This document shows positions 1-10,998 of a stretch of DNA of 64,000 nucleotides, in pieces; the first letter of the stretch is position 1, and each line of letters begins with the position of its first letter. Location: positions 31,841,977 through 31,905,976 of the forward strand of contig CM047809.1 of assembly GCA_026214975.1 (NCBI GenBank), read 5' to 3'. Source of the stretch: Gentiana macrophylla. Lineage: Eukaryota; Streptophyta; Magnoliopsida; Gentianales; Gentianaceae. Position numbers and translations under genes: made by a program. The notes below the pieces were generated by a model, which worked only from the letters and a program-made list of their open reading frames with translations, searched no databases and had not been told where the DNA came from.

Positions 1-985
1 AAAAAAATGAAGGAAATAAGTCTAAAATGTGCATCATATAGTGCATTTATTCCAACTAATGCAAAAGTCTGAATGCTAACATGATAAAATTAAATCCTTA
101 AACCTTGCAATAGTTTCCAGCCGTAGATTATTTCGGTTTAATTGAAGGAGGTACACGACCCAGCCTTTAATTGATGTCTCGTAAAAATATTTTAGACATA
201 TAGCTATATGAGTTGTGAATCAAGAAGCATACAGTATATATGTATGTAGTCATTTGCTGCAAATCGAATAATGATAATGACGTGTTTAATTATTTTATGG
301 GTCTAATTATGAATACTAGATACATAGATGAACATCAATGACAGATAAACTCTATATGCTATAGGTGTTGGCTCTGCGAATTAGAAATCTTAATCAGTCG
401 AAGTTGAGCTCGTCAGTTGTTGAGGTGGCTACTATTGATTACAAATTATTGATTTGACATTACCACATATGTGCTAATAGTGTTAAATTGGTTGTGATTT
501 GTGTGGCCTATTTGTGCTTAATTTCTTGAATGATTTTTGGCTTAATCTGAGTTAAATTGTATGTGTTATGTGTTTTTCTCCACTGTCCTATCCTTGTGGT
601 ATGAGGTGATTATTTTGGACCCAGGTGGGGCCCAGAGATGAGATAATCTTATTGGCCTAGGTGAGGCTTTATTATTGAGTGTTTATATTAGGTCCAGATG
701 AGACCGTATATGATGGGGTTGATATTATTTCAGAATCACTTTGGTTCAGGTGGAACCTTATATTAAGGTGGTGACATGGTTTCCGTTGGATAAGGACACG
801 GGGGTAATCTAGAATTTAGAAAAGCCAAATTCTTTGAATAGTTAATCATTTCTCATTTTTTATCCCATAAAAAATCCAAAATTCATTATATACCCAACAA
901 AAATATAGAAAAAGAAAAGACCCAGATCCGTATTTGTTCTTTGATCCATTACTGAAAAAAAATATTCCAGCTTTAACAACAATGG
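1..985. other. AT-rich intergenic stretch, no gene seen
   Basis: No credible coding region or RNA gene is visible. The only structure is a set of four short imperfect palindromes at 618-633, 654-667, 691-705 and 743-757. All are variants of GGYCCAGGTGRGGCC, separated by AT-rich spacers, and they look like a decayed repeat family. The rest is featureless AT-rich DNA. Confidence 0.5.
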
Positions 986-993
986 TGCAAATC

Positions 994-1278
994 CAGTGGC
1001 GGAACCAGGAAAAAATTTGGGGTGGTGCTTGCTTATAAAAAGCTAGGTAAAAAAATGATGGCGTGAGGATTTGAACTTAAAACACAAGTAGGATTTGAAC
1101 TTCATAGTTTGTTCTTACCACTAGGATATAAAATCTTTTCTTAAGAAAAAGATAGCATAAAATCTTAATATTAACACTATTACTAATCTGAAAATAAAAA
1201 TTTGGGGCAGGATGTATGGGAGGCAGGACCATTTTTGGGGCTTGAGACCACCCCACCCTCCCTTTAGGTCCGCCCCTG
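994..1278. mobile_element. hAT-like non-autonomous MITE with 8-bp TSD
   Basis: This 285-bp element begins CAGTGGCGGAACC and ends GGTCCGCCCCTG, so its termini form an imperfect inverted repeat of the CAGGGGCGGA type seen in Tip100-like hAT elements. The 8-bp direct repeat TGCAAATC flanks it at 986-993 and 1279-1286, and 8 bp is the duplication length expected of hAT transposases. No transposase is encoded, so it would move only in trans. The short minus-strand ORF crossing it has no recognisable domain. Confidence 0.85.
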
Positions 1279-1502
1279 TGCAAATCTAGCAGAGTATGCA
1301 AATAGGTACGTGATGAAATCTTCAAGTAGAGAAAAATCAAGAAGCAAAAAAAAAAGAAAAAAAAAGTGGGGTCCATCTTAAATCTTTTTACTCTTATTGA
1401 TTCGGCGCACCAAATATAATTTGATCTAGTACAACTGTACAAGTACAATTCTAAAATTTGTGAAGAACATAATAGAGCTAACAAAGAAGTTGAACACTTA
1501 AA

Positions 1503-1903
1503 TAGAGTTGTTCATGAACTGAGTTGAGCTGAACCGAATCAAATGTCTATTTATTTCAACTCGAACTCGTTTGATTCACGAGTATGTTCGTGGTCGTTCG
1601 TTTACTGAAAAAACAAAAATCACTTTCAACTTGTTTAAAAGACAAATAGTTCAGGCTCGGGTCATTTAAAATTGAGTTAATGTTAGATTACATGTACGCT
1701 GGTTTATCTATATAATCTGGTTCACGAACATATATAACTGAACGCTCGCGGGTCAAACTCGTGTTCGTTAATATAGAAAACGATCCTACAGTCCAGTTCA
1801 AGCTCGGTTTGTAAAGCTTTACAAACAAATGATTACGAACAATAGCGAGTCGAACACGGCTTTGCTTTCGCTCACGAACGACTTTACTTGTTTGACAACT
1901 CTA
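1503..1903. mobile_element. Decayed TIR element rich in GTTCG/CGAAC motifs
   Basis: The left end TAGAGTTGTTCATGAAC and the reverse complement of the right end, TAGAGTTGTCAAACAAG, are clearly related inverted repeats. Flanks CACTTAAA and CACTGAAT agree at 6 of 8 positions and may be a decayed 8-bp duplication. The interior carries many GTTCG and CGAAC words on both strands. It has no coding capacity. Superfamily assignment (hAT or Mutator-like) is uncertain. Confidence 0.55.
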
Positions 1904-2990
1904 CACTGAATCAATAAACAACATAAATACGAAGACAACGCTGACTAAAAAAGATTGAAGTTTGACCATGTGAATGCATGCTCTCATACAATGTGGGATT
2001 ATTTTCTTTCTCAAAAGCTTAAAGAATCGGAAAATAATACTATTATTGACATCATGATGAATCTACTCGTGCATCACACTTCAAGAAAATTTTGAACGTC
2101 AATGTGGTGACTCAAAAGTAGAGTTGATGTGGTGTCAACAACAATACCCGGTACAAATTAGGGATGGATGCACTCATACTAAAACGGGATGCACCGATAC
2201 CGTTAAAATGATAAATTATTTAAATTTTACCTATAAAAACACATTTATGAACACCGCTGCAAAACAATTTACTCTTCAAAAAATTATGGACACCAGTGAA
2301 CAAAAATTCAGCATCCGTCCCGATAGATATTTCATTGAAACGTGACAAGTGAATTAAACGTGTTAAGGGTAGTATGTTTATTGATTCAATAATAGACAAA
2401 AGATGATATAAATATGACATGGAGTGATGGACACGGACACCAGACATTGGAGATATCAATCAGAATTGGGATCCTTTGTCGTGTTGCCGTTTGCTGTGTG
2501 GTCTTTGTGGCGAAACTTGGCGTCGTTTTCTAGCGAAACGACGTCGTTCGGTAAAAACGATCTTAGTTTGATTGTGTTTTTTATTTTATTTTTAAGATCT
2601 GAACCAAACGCCGTCGTTTTGGGCCAAAAAGATGCCGTTTTGCGTCACAGCTCGGGCTTTTGTGCTCATTTCACGGCAGAGGATCGGGGTCCATATCAAT
2701 CAAGGGCTGTGAAAAAAAAAACTAATGGTCGACTATTGAGCATTTAAAATAGTAGAAAATTTATTGAAGAAAATGATCAATGAAATGAATTGAAATTAAA
2801 TAGTATGGGACCAGTTGTGTACCGCCCACTACACTAGAAGACCAATCATCATGGGCCTTCCTACAAGGACATGAAACTGAAACTTTCATTTTTATTCCCC
2901 CTCTCTTTCTGGAATGAAATTCAACCACATAAGATAAGATAACTATTGTGGATGTTGATGTCGGTAATAAATCTTGTGATAAGTTTTGTA
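1904..2990. other. Gene-free stretch with CGTCGTTTT-type motif cluster
   Basis: No convincing gene is seen. Around 2515-2650 several copies of a CG-rich word occur in an otherwise AT-rich context: GCGTCGTTTTC, AAACGACGTCGTTCG, AAACGCCGTCGTTTT and ATGCCGTTTTGCG. The palindromic ACGACGTCGT form recurs in plant gene-proximal DNA, so a relic promoter is possible. No start codon with a meaningful ORF follows it. The 107-codon plus-strand ORF across this cluster shows no domain and is probably spurious. Confidence 0.35.
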
Positions 2991-3248
2991 TTCTATCCGC
3001 TCCAAAATAACTGATGCAATTATTAGAATTAATTTTTAATTTTATGTGAAGTGGTTATATTTCCAATGCGGTATTTATTGTATTTTCTCTACATCTACAT
3101 TATTTATTAAGGAGTGAGAGAATAAAAATAACATTGCATTAATTGTTTTGTGTGGTTATTTTGGTATTCAAATTGAAGCATTGACTCATCTCCTTAACAT
3201 GCGTGTTTTTGTCAATTGTATCTGTTATTTTGGAAACGGAGGAGGGAT
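2991..3248. mobile_element. Stowaway-like MITE (TA target duplication)
   Basis: The left end reads TTCTATCCGCTCCAAAATAAC. The right end, read on the other strand, is ATCCCTCCTCCGTTTCCAAA followed by ATAAC, giving a diverged Stowaway-type (Tc1/mariner) terminal inverted repeat. TA dinucleotides flank it at 2989-2990 and 3249-3250. The Tat-type LTR starts one base later, so the retrotransposon inserted at the very end of this older MITE. There is no coding capacity. Confidence 0.65.
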
Positions 3249-3250
3249 TA

Positions 3251-3864
3251 TGATGATGTCGAATATCACCTACGGGTCCAAACAACCTCTAGGACGATTC
3301 AAACAAGAACAGAAACAATGGGGATCGTGATTTGGTATGATTAAGACTGGCGCGAGAGTTCGTTTCTCTACGTTTTGCTACATATATCCAATAGTTGAAT
3401 TGGAATCAAAGTCGTTCGTAGTTCATGGGGTTGTTTATATAGGAGCGTCTTACCTCTTTTCTTGTCAAACAAGTCGTATCATCCTTAAACCCTAGGATCA
3501 TCACGTGTTTATCCCTGCAAAAAAGATAATTATGATTATATTCCAATTACGGGATTTTCTTCCGGTAATCCGGGATTCTCTATAATATAGGCACATGTGT
3601 TGTTTATCACTTAAGGAAAGAGCCGGTCGGCCTTCGATGGGCTCTCCGGCCACTCGACTGATCTGCATATCCCGCCTCCAGACTAGACCGAAATGACCTT
3701 TGCGGTCACGCGTAGTCGGGAGGGTCATGTACAGACCTCCCTCCTGGGGTAGGGTCTTACTGGTGTGGGGCTCCTGGCCCTAAATGCTTCCCTCTTATCT
3801 TTCTCTCACAATCTTGGGATGTTATAAGAGTGACACGTGGCCAGGTCTATTTTCACCATCGTCA
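3251..3864 (-). repeat. 3' LTR of the Tat element
   Basis: This 614-bp LTR starts TGATGATG and ends CATCGTCA on the plus strand, an 8-bp near-perfect inverted repeat. It matches 12313-12928 almost throughout. Differences cluster at CAG/CTG sites, for example around 3641-3660 and 3690-3712. A TATATAAAC box lies at 3433-3441 on the minus strand. The adjoining internal sequence on the minus strand reads ACTGGGGCTTA, a weak polypurine tract. Confidence 0.93.
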
Positions 3865-4188
3865 TAAGCCCCAGTGCGGCCGACTACCTGGGAGCCGGGT
3901 AGACTGAGATCGATTCGGACGTTCCAAGATAACATGCTTACCATGACACGTGTCCTTGCTACCGTTTAGATCGCCGCGTTGAGTGCGAAACGCGTCATGA
4001 CACAATAATGGGGCGGTTATTCCAAGGCTTCTTTTGGGGTTTTATAACTCTAGTCTCATCAATCCTTTCAGACGTTACTCTTTAAATCAAGTGTGAAGTC
4101 GGGCGGTTGCCATTCCATTCTTCCATTTCTTCGATTTCTCAAGTAAGCTTTCTTTCTTTTCTTATTCTTAAAGTTTTTCTCGTTGTTA

Positions 4189-6019
4189 ATGAGCGAGCCT
4201 ATAATTCTTACTGATAGTTCCATTGAGGCGTTATTTGAGTCAGAGCCGGAATTGGAGGAAGAAATCACCACTACCGGGGTCAATATCGAGAGACCTGCTC
4301 TTTCTTTTTTCAATCCTCCCCTTCTTCCTCATCTTCTAAATTCGTCCTTTCCCTTAAAGCCTTTATGGCTCTGAAATCACAGGCGGCCTGCCATGGCATC
4401 GATACCAAAATAACTCCCACAGATTTGACCCGCATCCATAAACAATACCACCTAACAAATCCACTTTTCAAACCCATTATCCCGGCTCCGGTGTTTACGC
4501 TTATCAAGCTCCAGGCAGTGGTCTTCACTTATGTATAGGGAGCGGCTTTTATGTGGTTTACGGTTCCTATCTGCCCGGCCATTTTGTCTCGTCCCGAGCA
4601 TTCACGACCTAGGGTTGGCCCAGATCGTGCCCAACGGAATAAGGGCAATAGTGGGTTTTGCCATTTGGTGTAGATGTGCTCGCATCCCTTCAAAGTTCAA
4701 ACATTTCGATTTGTTCTTTTCAACGCAAACAAGTGCACTGGCGGTGGGTACTCTTGCTTCCTCGTCGGGGACTTCATGCCTGACGTTCAATTTACGGAGC
4801 CGGGAGATACCTCATATAAAGGTTGGAAGACCAGATTCTTCTTCATATGTCCAGAGGTGACTCGGAACCTGGCGGTGGAACTCTCGACGACGACAAATGA
4901 TCCGCGACCAACCGGCGTGGATCGAAATCGCTGAGACGACATTCACAAAAGTGGGGTTTATATCAGAGAGAAAAAGTACTCTTCTGAGATGATCTTGGCT
5001 GCCCAGTTGCCCACCGCAGGCCCGGACCCATATAGGGAGTTAGATAAGGAAGAGTACAAGATATGTAGGGCTTTAATATCTGTTCCTGGTTGTACTTGCT
5101 TTATGCCATACTTTGCTAAGTGTATAAATATTTTCTAACACGTCTTGTCGTTTACCCTGGCAGTGTCTTCCTTTGCTGACCTTTTGGAGGACGTGAACGA
5201 GGACGTGGTTCCTCCGGTCAACCCCGAAGAGCCCAACCAGGAGACTGAGCTGCAGGATAACATAGAGCCGGAACATCTCCGAGCTGCTGGGACTGTCCTG
5301 ACCCCCACCTCAGCCCAACTCTTGTCCAGACAACCAGATGACTCTTCTGGGGACGTAGAGCGGATCGATGTGGATGAAGACCAGGAGATGCGAGAAGACG
5401 CGATCGAGCCTAACCGGAAGAAGAAGGTAGTCTCTTCCTCTGCTCGGAAGAGTCGATCCAAGAAAAGGAAAGCGGGTCGGCAGACCATTGAGAATGTTGA
5501 AGATTCTCCTGAAGAACAACCGTCCCCAGGACACAATCGGTTGCACGAGCTGTCAGATCAGGACCTCGCCGCTGTGGTAAGTTTTTTGTATAAATATGTA
5601 TGTCACTCTTTATTTGTTTTGCTTCCTTTTTACCTTTTCTTTGTCTTCTCTAGGGAGCCCAGGTTGGCCAAGAATTCCTGGATCGCCTTGCTGAATCTGC
5701 GGCGAGTAAGGAAGCTCTGCGGGAAACGATCGATGAGCTCCGAGCGAGTCGTGATAAACACAGAGAAGCCTCAAGAGCCAAGGACCAAGAGGTTGCTGGG
5801 TTGAAGAAGGAGCTGGCCGAGACCAAGGCCAAGTGTACTGCCGAGCTCCAGGCCAAGCATGATGAATATGTGGCGGAGAATTCTGAGCTCGGGCAGGCAT
5901 TGGCGAAACTCCGTGCTGAGCTGGAAACTCTGAAAGCCTCTCTCCCGGCTCGGGATGCCCGAGTCGTGCACGAGTACAAGTCCTCCGATCATCTAGCTGG
6001 GGCCTTGAAGGTGTTCTGA
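4189..6019 (+). pseudogene. Opposite-strand accessory ORF of the Tat element, Transposase_28-like
   Basis: This gene-like segment runs against the element's own gag-pol. It begins at an ATG at 4189 (MSEPIILTDSS). At least two frameshifts follow near 4380-4720, and the reading then resumes with GWKTRFFFICPEV near 4823-4857. That word and the preceding 'VPNGIRAIVGFAIWCR' resemble the plant 'putative gypsy type transposon' family (Pfam Transposase_28). From 5145 an acidic and basic low-complexity stretch contains the NLS-like RKSRSKKRKAGR. A GT-AG intron is likely at about 5578-5653 (GTAAGT to TCTAG). The downstream exon encodes a heptad-rich coiled coil (LKKELAETKAKCTAELQAK) and ends near 6019. 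Such antisense ORFs are known in Tat/Retand/Grande elements, but their role is unknown. Exon limits are approximate. Confidence 0.65.
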
Positions 6020-6488
6020 ATCCTGTCATGCAACACGGGTATCGACGAGTGTGTAAACGAGGCAAAAGAACAACGTCTGAAATGATTCTTTCGACCTTAT
6101 GCACTATCGTTCCATGTATAAAGAAGGAGCGATCGAGATCTATGATGCCCGGTGAGTGAGTTTAAAGCGGTGAAGATATTGGTGCCAAATATGCCCGGCG
6201 TCGTCCCACTCCTCGAGTCGAGCCCTCCATCTTCGACAGAGCGAAATCCGAGAACCCGGACTGACTGCTCATCCTTGTTCTTGTTTTTAAAAAACTTTGA
6301 AACTTTTTGTTGTCCAAGTTTATGTACTTTATTTATACTTTGTGGTGCCACCTTCACTACGTTTTGTATTTTGGCTTTACTTACTTAGTTTATTTTGAGT
6401 TTGAATTACATCTTATGGATGCTCCGCTTTCCCCAGATGTATGGCTTGCATTACTGACGGTTTGGATGACATACTAAGTCTTGATAAA

Positions 6489-6858
6489 ACTCTGGTCTGA
6501 CCTGCAGACTCAGGAGGCTTGACTAAGTCTTTAACCTTATGAGTATAACCTGACCCGGTTAAAATCCTGTCCTGGCTTGAGGACTCGGGAAGCTTGTGGT
6601 ATTCAAGCTTTCGAGTCGACTTCTGCAGACTCGATTAAATTCTGGCCTGACCTGCAGACTTAGGAGGTTTGACTTTTGCAAACCTTCTGAGTATAACCTG
6701 ACTCAGTTAAAACCCTGTCCTGGCTTGAGGACTCGGGAAGCTTGTGGTATTCAAGCTTTCTGAGTCTGACTTGCAGGACTCAGTTAAATTCTGGCCTGAC
6801 CTGCAGACTTAGGAGGTTTGACTTTTGCAAACCTTCTGAGTATAACCTGACTCAGTTA
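6489..6858. repeat. Tandem repeat, ~150-bp unit, about 2.5 copies
   Basis: Units begin at about 6489, 6639 and 6788, giving a period of 149-150 bp. Each contains TGACCTGCAGACT, GAGTATAACCTGAC and GGCTTGAGGACTCGGGAAGC. The first copy is the most diverged and the third is partial. The array lies between the integrase end and the antisense ORF. Tat-lineage elements often carry short tandem arrays in this 3' region, and some seed satellite DNA. Confidence 0.85.
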
Positions 6859-7004
6859 ACAAAAATAATCACAGTACATAGCACAATAATATATATATAA
6901 CATGAAAGAATCATATATTTATTAGAACTCAAAGGTGTTTGATAACACTTTTACTGAAAAAGGACAACATAAAATGGAAAGATAGAATCAAGCCTGGATT
7001 CATT

Positions 7005-8376
7005 TCAGGCATAAAACCTCCTAAGGTTGCTGGCATTCCAGCTTCTTGGTATGGTCTGGCCATTCGCATCTGCTAGCTGGTAAGCACCTTTGCCATGAAC
7101 TTTTACTACCTTGTATGGACCTTCCCAGTTCGGGTTAAGCTTCCCCTGGGGAATTTGCTTGCTGACCTCGTTCTTCCTTAGTACCAAGTCTCCTTCTTTG
7201 AAGTACGAATGCTTAACTTTAGAGTTGTAATACTGGGATATTCTCTGCTTGTACTTTGCCATCCGTATGTAGGCCACTTCCCTCGCCTCTTCCAAGTTGT
7301 CCTTGTCGTGTCTCGAGCTCAATGTCCGATCAGTAGTTGCATGGAGCTCGGTCCTCGGGAAGGAGCTCTATTTCGGCCGGAATTATCGCTTCACAACCAT
7401 AGGCTAAGGCAAATGGAGTTTCTTTTGTAGCCGAGTTAGGAGTCGTTCTATATGCCCAAAGGGCGTTAGGCAAATGTTCGACCCATGCTTGCCCCTCTTC
7501 TTCCAACCTCTTTTTCAATCCAAACTTGAGCGCTTATTCGCTTGCTCTACACGGCCATTGGCCTGAGGTACCAACAGAGAGGTGAAATGTTGGACTATAC
7601 CCAACTCGACACACCACGACTTGATCGCTTCTGCTTTCAAACTGCGTTCCATTGTCCGAGACCAGGGTTTTGGGTATCGAAGCGGCATGGCGATGTTCTT
7701 CCACAAAAATTTACGTATGGCCTTCCCGTGATGGTAGTCAAGGCCTCGGCCTCCACCCACTTAGTAAAATAGTCGATGGCCACGACAAGATACTGTAAGT
7801 TGCCTGGGGCACGAGGAAGGGGTCCAACCAGATCTGCCCCCCACTGATAAAAGGGCCAAGGAGAGACCAAAGGAATCATGTCCTGTGTTGGCTGGTGAGA
7901 CAAGTTATCATGCACCTGGCATGACTTGCACCTCATTACCGGCTTTCGTTCGCATCGCTTTTGCATGGTTGGCGATAATATCCAAACAATCGGCATTTAC
8001 GAGCCAGTGTCCGAGCTCCTGTGCGATTACCACAAATGCCGAGGTGGATTTCCCTAAGTAGATAGTTTCCTTCCTCCTGGGTAGCACACCTAAGCCATGG
8101 TGATATGAATGATCGTCTGTACAGGATTTCATCAAAAAGAGCATACCTGCTTGCTTGTAGCTTGATCTTCCTGGACTGAGCCTTGTCAGTTGGTAGAATA
8201 CCATGCTTTAGATAGGAAGTTATGGGGTCCATCCAGGTGGCCTGTTGGTTGATCGGCTGCACTTCGTTCAAGACATAACTCCGTTCAGTCAGTTGTTCCA
8301 CCAAAACCTTTTTATCTGAAAAGAAATTGGATGCCAACTTGGAGAGGCATCGCCTTTTGTTTCTGGATCGAGACAC
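7005..8376 (-). pseudogene. Tat integrase (zinc finger, DDE core, C-terminal region), frameshifted
   Basis: Read from 8376 downwards, the N-terminal region has the HHCC finger context (EIHLGICGNRTGARTLARK, then CKSCQVHD). The catalytic core follows with WGADLVGPLPRAPG (first Asp) and YFTKWVEAEAL, then a frameshift. FTSLLVPQANGRVEQANK carries the motif around the third acidic residue. WVEHLPNALWAYRTTPNSAT and the C-terminal segment ending SWNASNLRRFYA close the protein. Three or more frame changes (near 7517, 7700 and 7940) break it. Integrase would join element DNA to the genome. No chromodomain is visible, as expected for Tat. Confidence 0.88.
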
Positions 8377-8513
8377 ACTTTCTATATGGATCGACTTGAA
8401 GTTTTTAGCAAGGCTTGTCTTTCTTTGTCGGGTATTTCTTCATTGATTCCTCCTTTGCTTCATACTCACCTTGACATGATTGACTACCACCGGGAGTCAC
8501 CAATACATGTAGA

Positions 8514-9158
8514 TTATCTCGCTCCGAGCTTGGTGGCTAATCGGAGCCGATGAATTAAAGCCTCATATTCGCGCTCGTTATTTGTAGCCGCAGTTGAAAC
8601 GCGGTGCATACGGAAATTCTTCCTTTTCGATGAGGAGCAAGAGACACGCTCCTGCTCCCCTTCTTTTCCGATGCTCCATCCACAAAAGGGTCCATGTATC
8701 GACTCGCCTGCTTGTTTTTCTTTATGTGTCTCGACTTGAAGCCCTTCAGCCAGGAAGTCAGCTAAAGCCTGGGCTTTGACTGCTGTCCTGGGTTGGTAGT
8801 CCAGGTCATACTCTGCCAGCTCGATAACCCATCTGGCTAATCTTCCCGAGGTGTCTGGTCTCGCCAAGATCTGACGCAGGGGTTGATCTGTAACCACAAT
8901 GATTGAATGTGCCTGAAAGTACGGTCGTAACTTTCTAGAGGCATGGACTAGAGCAAGAGCTAGCTTCTCCGCGTTGGTGTACCTGAGCTCTGGTCCGTGT
9001 AAAGCCCGGCTTACATAAAACACGGGTGTCTGCCTGTTTCCTTCTTCTCTGATAAGGACTGCACTGATCGCTTCATCAACTACTGCCAAATATAGAAGCA
9101 GAGTTTCTCCTTCTCGAGGGGATGTCAGGGTTGGTAACTCGGCCAAATACTCCTTCAA
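8514..9158 (-). pseudogene. RNase H of RT plus second (archaeal-type) RNase H
   Basis: The first half is the gypsy RT-linked RNase H: LYLAVVDEAISAVLIREEG, FYVSRALHGPELRYTNAEK, VVTDQPLRQIL and YQPRTAVKAQALADFLAE. A second RNase H begins directly after it (PFCGWSIGKEGEQERVSC, then ATNNEREYEALIHRLRLA). Two RNase H modules in tandem are characteristic of Tat elements, where the second is a later acquisition of the archaeal-type plant RNase H. In this copy the second domain is out of register around its first catalytic Asp and is broken before its last motif. Confidence 0.85.
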
Positions 9159-10038
9159 ATTTCAAATGCTTGTTGACTGTCCTCATTCCACTGGAATGGA
9201 CTTGCTTTCCTCAGGATCTTAAAGAATGGTAATGCACGTTGTGCCGACTTGGATAGGAATCTACTCAGGGCGGCCATGCGGCCGGTTAACCTTTGCACCT
9301 CCTTGATGCTTCTGGGTGGTGGCATTGTTCTTAAGGCTTCAACTTTGTCCGGGTTAGCCTTAATTCCTTCTTTTGAAATCATGTAACCCAGGAATTTACC
9401 TGACCTGAACCCAAATGTACACTTTTTGGGTTAAGTTTCATTTGGTCCACTGAGTACCCCAAACACTTCTCGGACGTCGGTCATGTATCGATCTGAGACA
9501 CCGCTTCTTGATCAAGAGATCATCCACATAGACTTCCATGCACTTCCCAATTTGTTTCTCAAGATTTTATTCATTGCTCTTTTGATAAGTGGCGCCCGCG
9601 TTTTTAATCCAAACGGCATAGTGGCGTAACAAAAGTTCCTTCTTACGTGTTGAATGCCGTCTTCTCTGCATCGTCCGGGTCCATGGCAATCTGGTGGTAG
9701 CCTTTGTATGCATCTAGAAATGCGAAGATTTCAAACCAAACTGTTGAGTCAACTAACTTTGTCAATCTTAGGTAGTGGGTAACAATCCTTGGGCAAGCCC
9801 TGTTCAGTCGGTAAATCCACACACACATTCGCCGCCTACCGTCCGGCTTTTTACCAGGATCAAGTTGGCGAGCGAGTCGGGTAAAACACTTCACGTATGA
9901 TCCCGGCTTGTAATAACTTCTCAACTTCCCTTTGAATGGCCTCCATTCGGTCTTTTTTACAAATCGTCTTTTCTTTTGCCTAATCGGTTTCGGTCGGGTC
10001 CACGTGCAACTTTGTGCGAGCAGCCATTTCGGGGACAA
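9159..10038 (-). pseudogene. Tat reverse transcriptase, frameshifted
   Basis: From 10038 downwards the palm motif FAFLDAYKGYHQIAMDPDD and the following EKTAFNT identify the gypsy RT. The catalytic YVDD is encoded near 9518-9535 (MEVYVDDL on the minus strand), in a frame separated from the previous block. The thumb/connection region reads MISKEGIKANPDKVEALRTM then RSIKEVQRLTGRMAALSRF at 9155-9382. At least two frameshifts occur between 9380 and 9660. Upstream, between 10039 and 10380, only decayed pol sequence is visible. Confidence 0.85.
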
Positions 10039-10380
10039 GCTGGCATGTCATCCGTCTTCCATGCAAACACGCCTTTAAACTCCTTTAAGATCTCAACGAG
10101 CCTGTTTTAAACCGATCCGGGATCCATGACCCTATGTTGGTGACAAGCTTTCTTGTTCCTTTCCCAAATTCACTACCTCGATTTTATCATCGATGACCAA
10201 CTTTCCTCTTCCTCCGGGAGCAACTCTTCCACCAGATACATGTTGTACCATCATTCTTCCGTTCTGATGGCCGTGTAACTCTCCTGGTCTGTTTCGACGT
10301 CACCTTTGACCTCTCTTGTCCCCCTGTGTCGGGAACTTCAAACTAATGTGAGCCGGAGAGATCACCGCTCATGAGATCTA

Positions 10381-10998
10381 TTAGGCGGTGTCGCCCCATG
10401 AAAACATTGTAGGTGATGGGGCCTGACTACCACATAGCTCACCATAAGGATCCTGTCGAGGTGCTTTCCCAAAAGTAGTTGGTAAGGTGATCATACCCAT
10501 GGGGTGGACTGGTGGCCCTGCAAACCCGAACAGCGGGGATGATACAAGGGCTAGCTCTGCATCTTTTAACTTCATGGTTTGAAACACATTGTAGTACAGC
10601 ACATTGACTGCACTTCCGGTGTCTACACAAATACGCTTCACCGTATGTTTATTGATTACCGCCTCGATAACCAAGCCTTCATTATTGCTGACGAGGGGGA
10701 GAGGATCGCGAGGGCCATAAACGACCTCCCCGGACAACCTTTGTCTCTTTCCTGAGTCGGTGCTGGTCGGTGCCCGGTTACCACTCTGCTCCTCTGGTCG
10801 GGACGGTGTACTCGGACCGCCTGAGATGGTATTAATGGGGCGATTATCTGGCTGGCCCTCCGGTCCTGGGGACGGATCCCTCCTTCGTCTGTACTCATCC
10901 TTTCGGTCATGACCGAAATCTCTCCTCTTGTATTCCCGTCTTCCCCTAGGTTCGGGGTGACGGGACCTATCTATGACCTCATCGAGTTTCCCTTCCAT
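10381..10998 (-). pseudogene. End of gag and aspartic protease of the Tat element
   Basis: The N-terminal part is a charged, arginine-rich tail of gag containing PINTISGGPS, a signature just before protease in Tat polyproteins. The protease core is RICVDTGSAVNVLYYNVF: D-T-G-S is the catalytic aspartyl motif, and LFGFAGPPVHPMGMITLP is the usual following strand. The reading frame is open for 205 codons and then shifts before RT. It would mature the gag-pol polyprotein inside virus-like particles. Confidence 0.87.

Noticed and set aside
4068..4528. Minus-strand ORFs in the Tat 3' region as part of pol
   Set aside because: They are shadows of the opposite-strand accessory ORF and match no retroelement domain.
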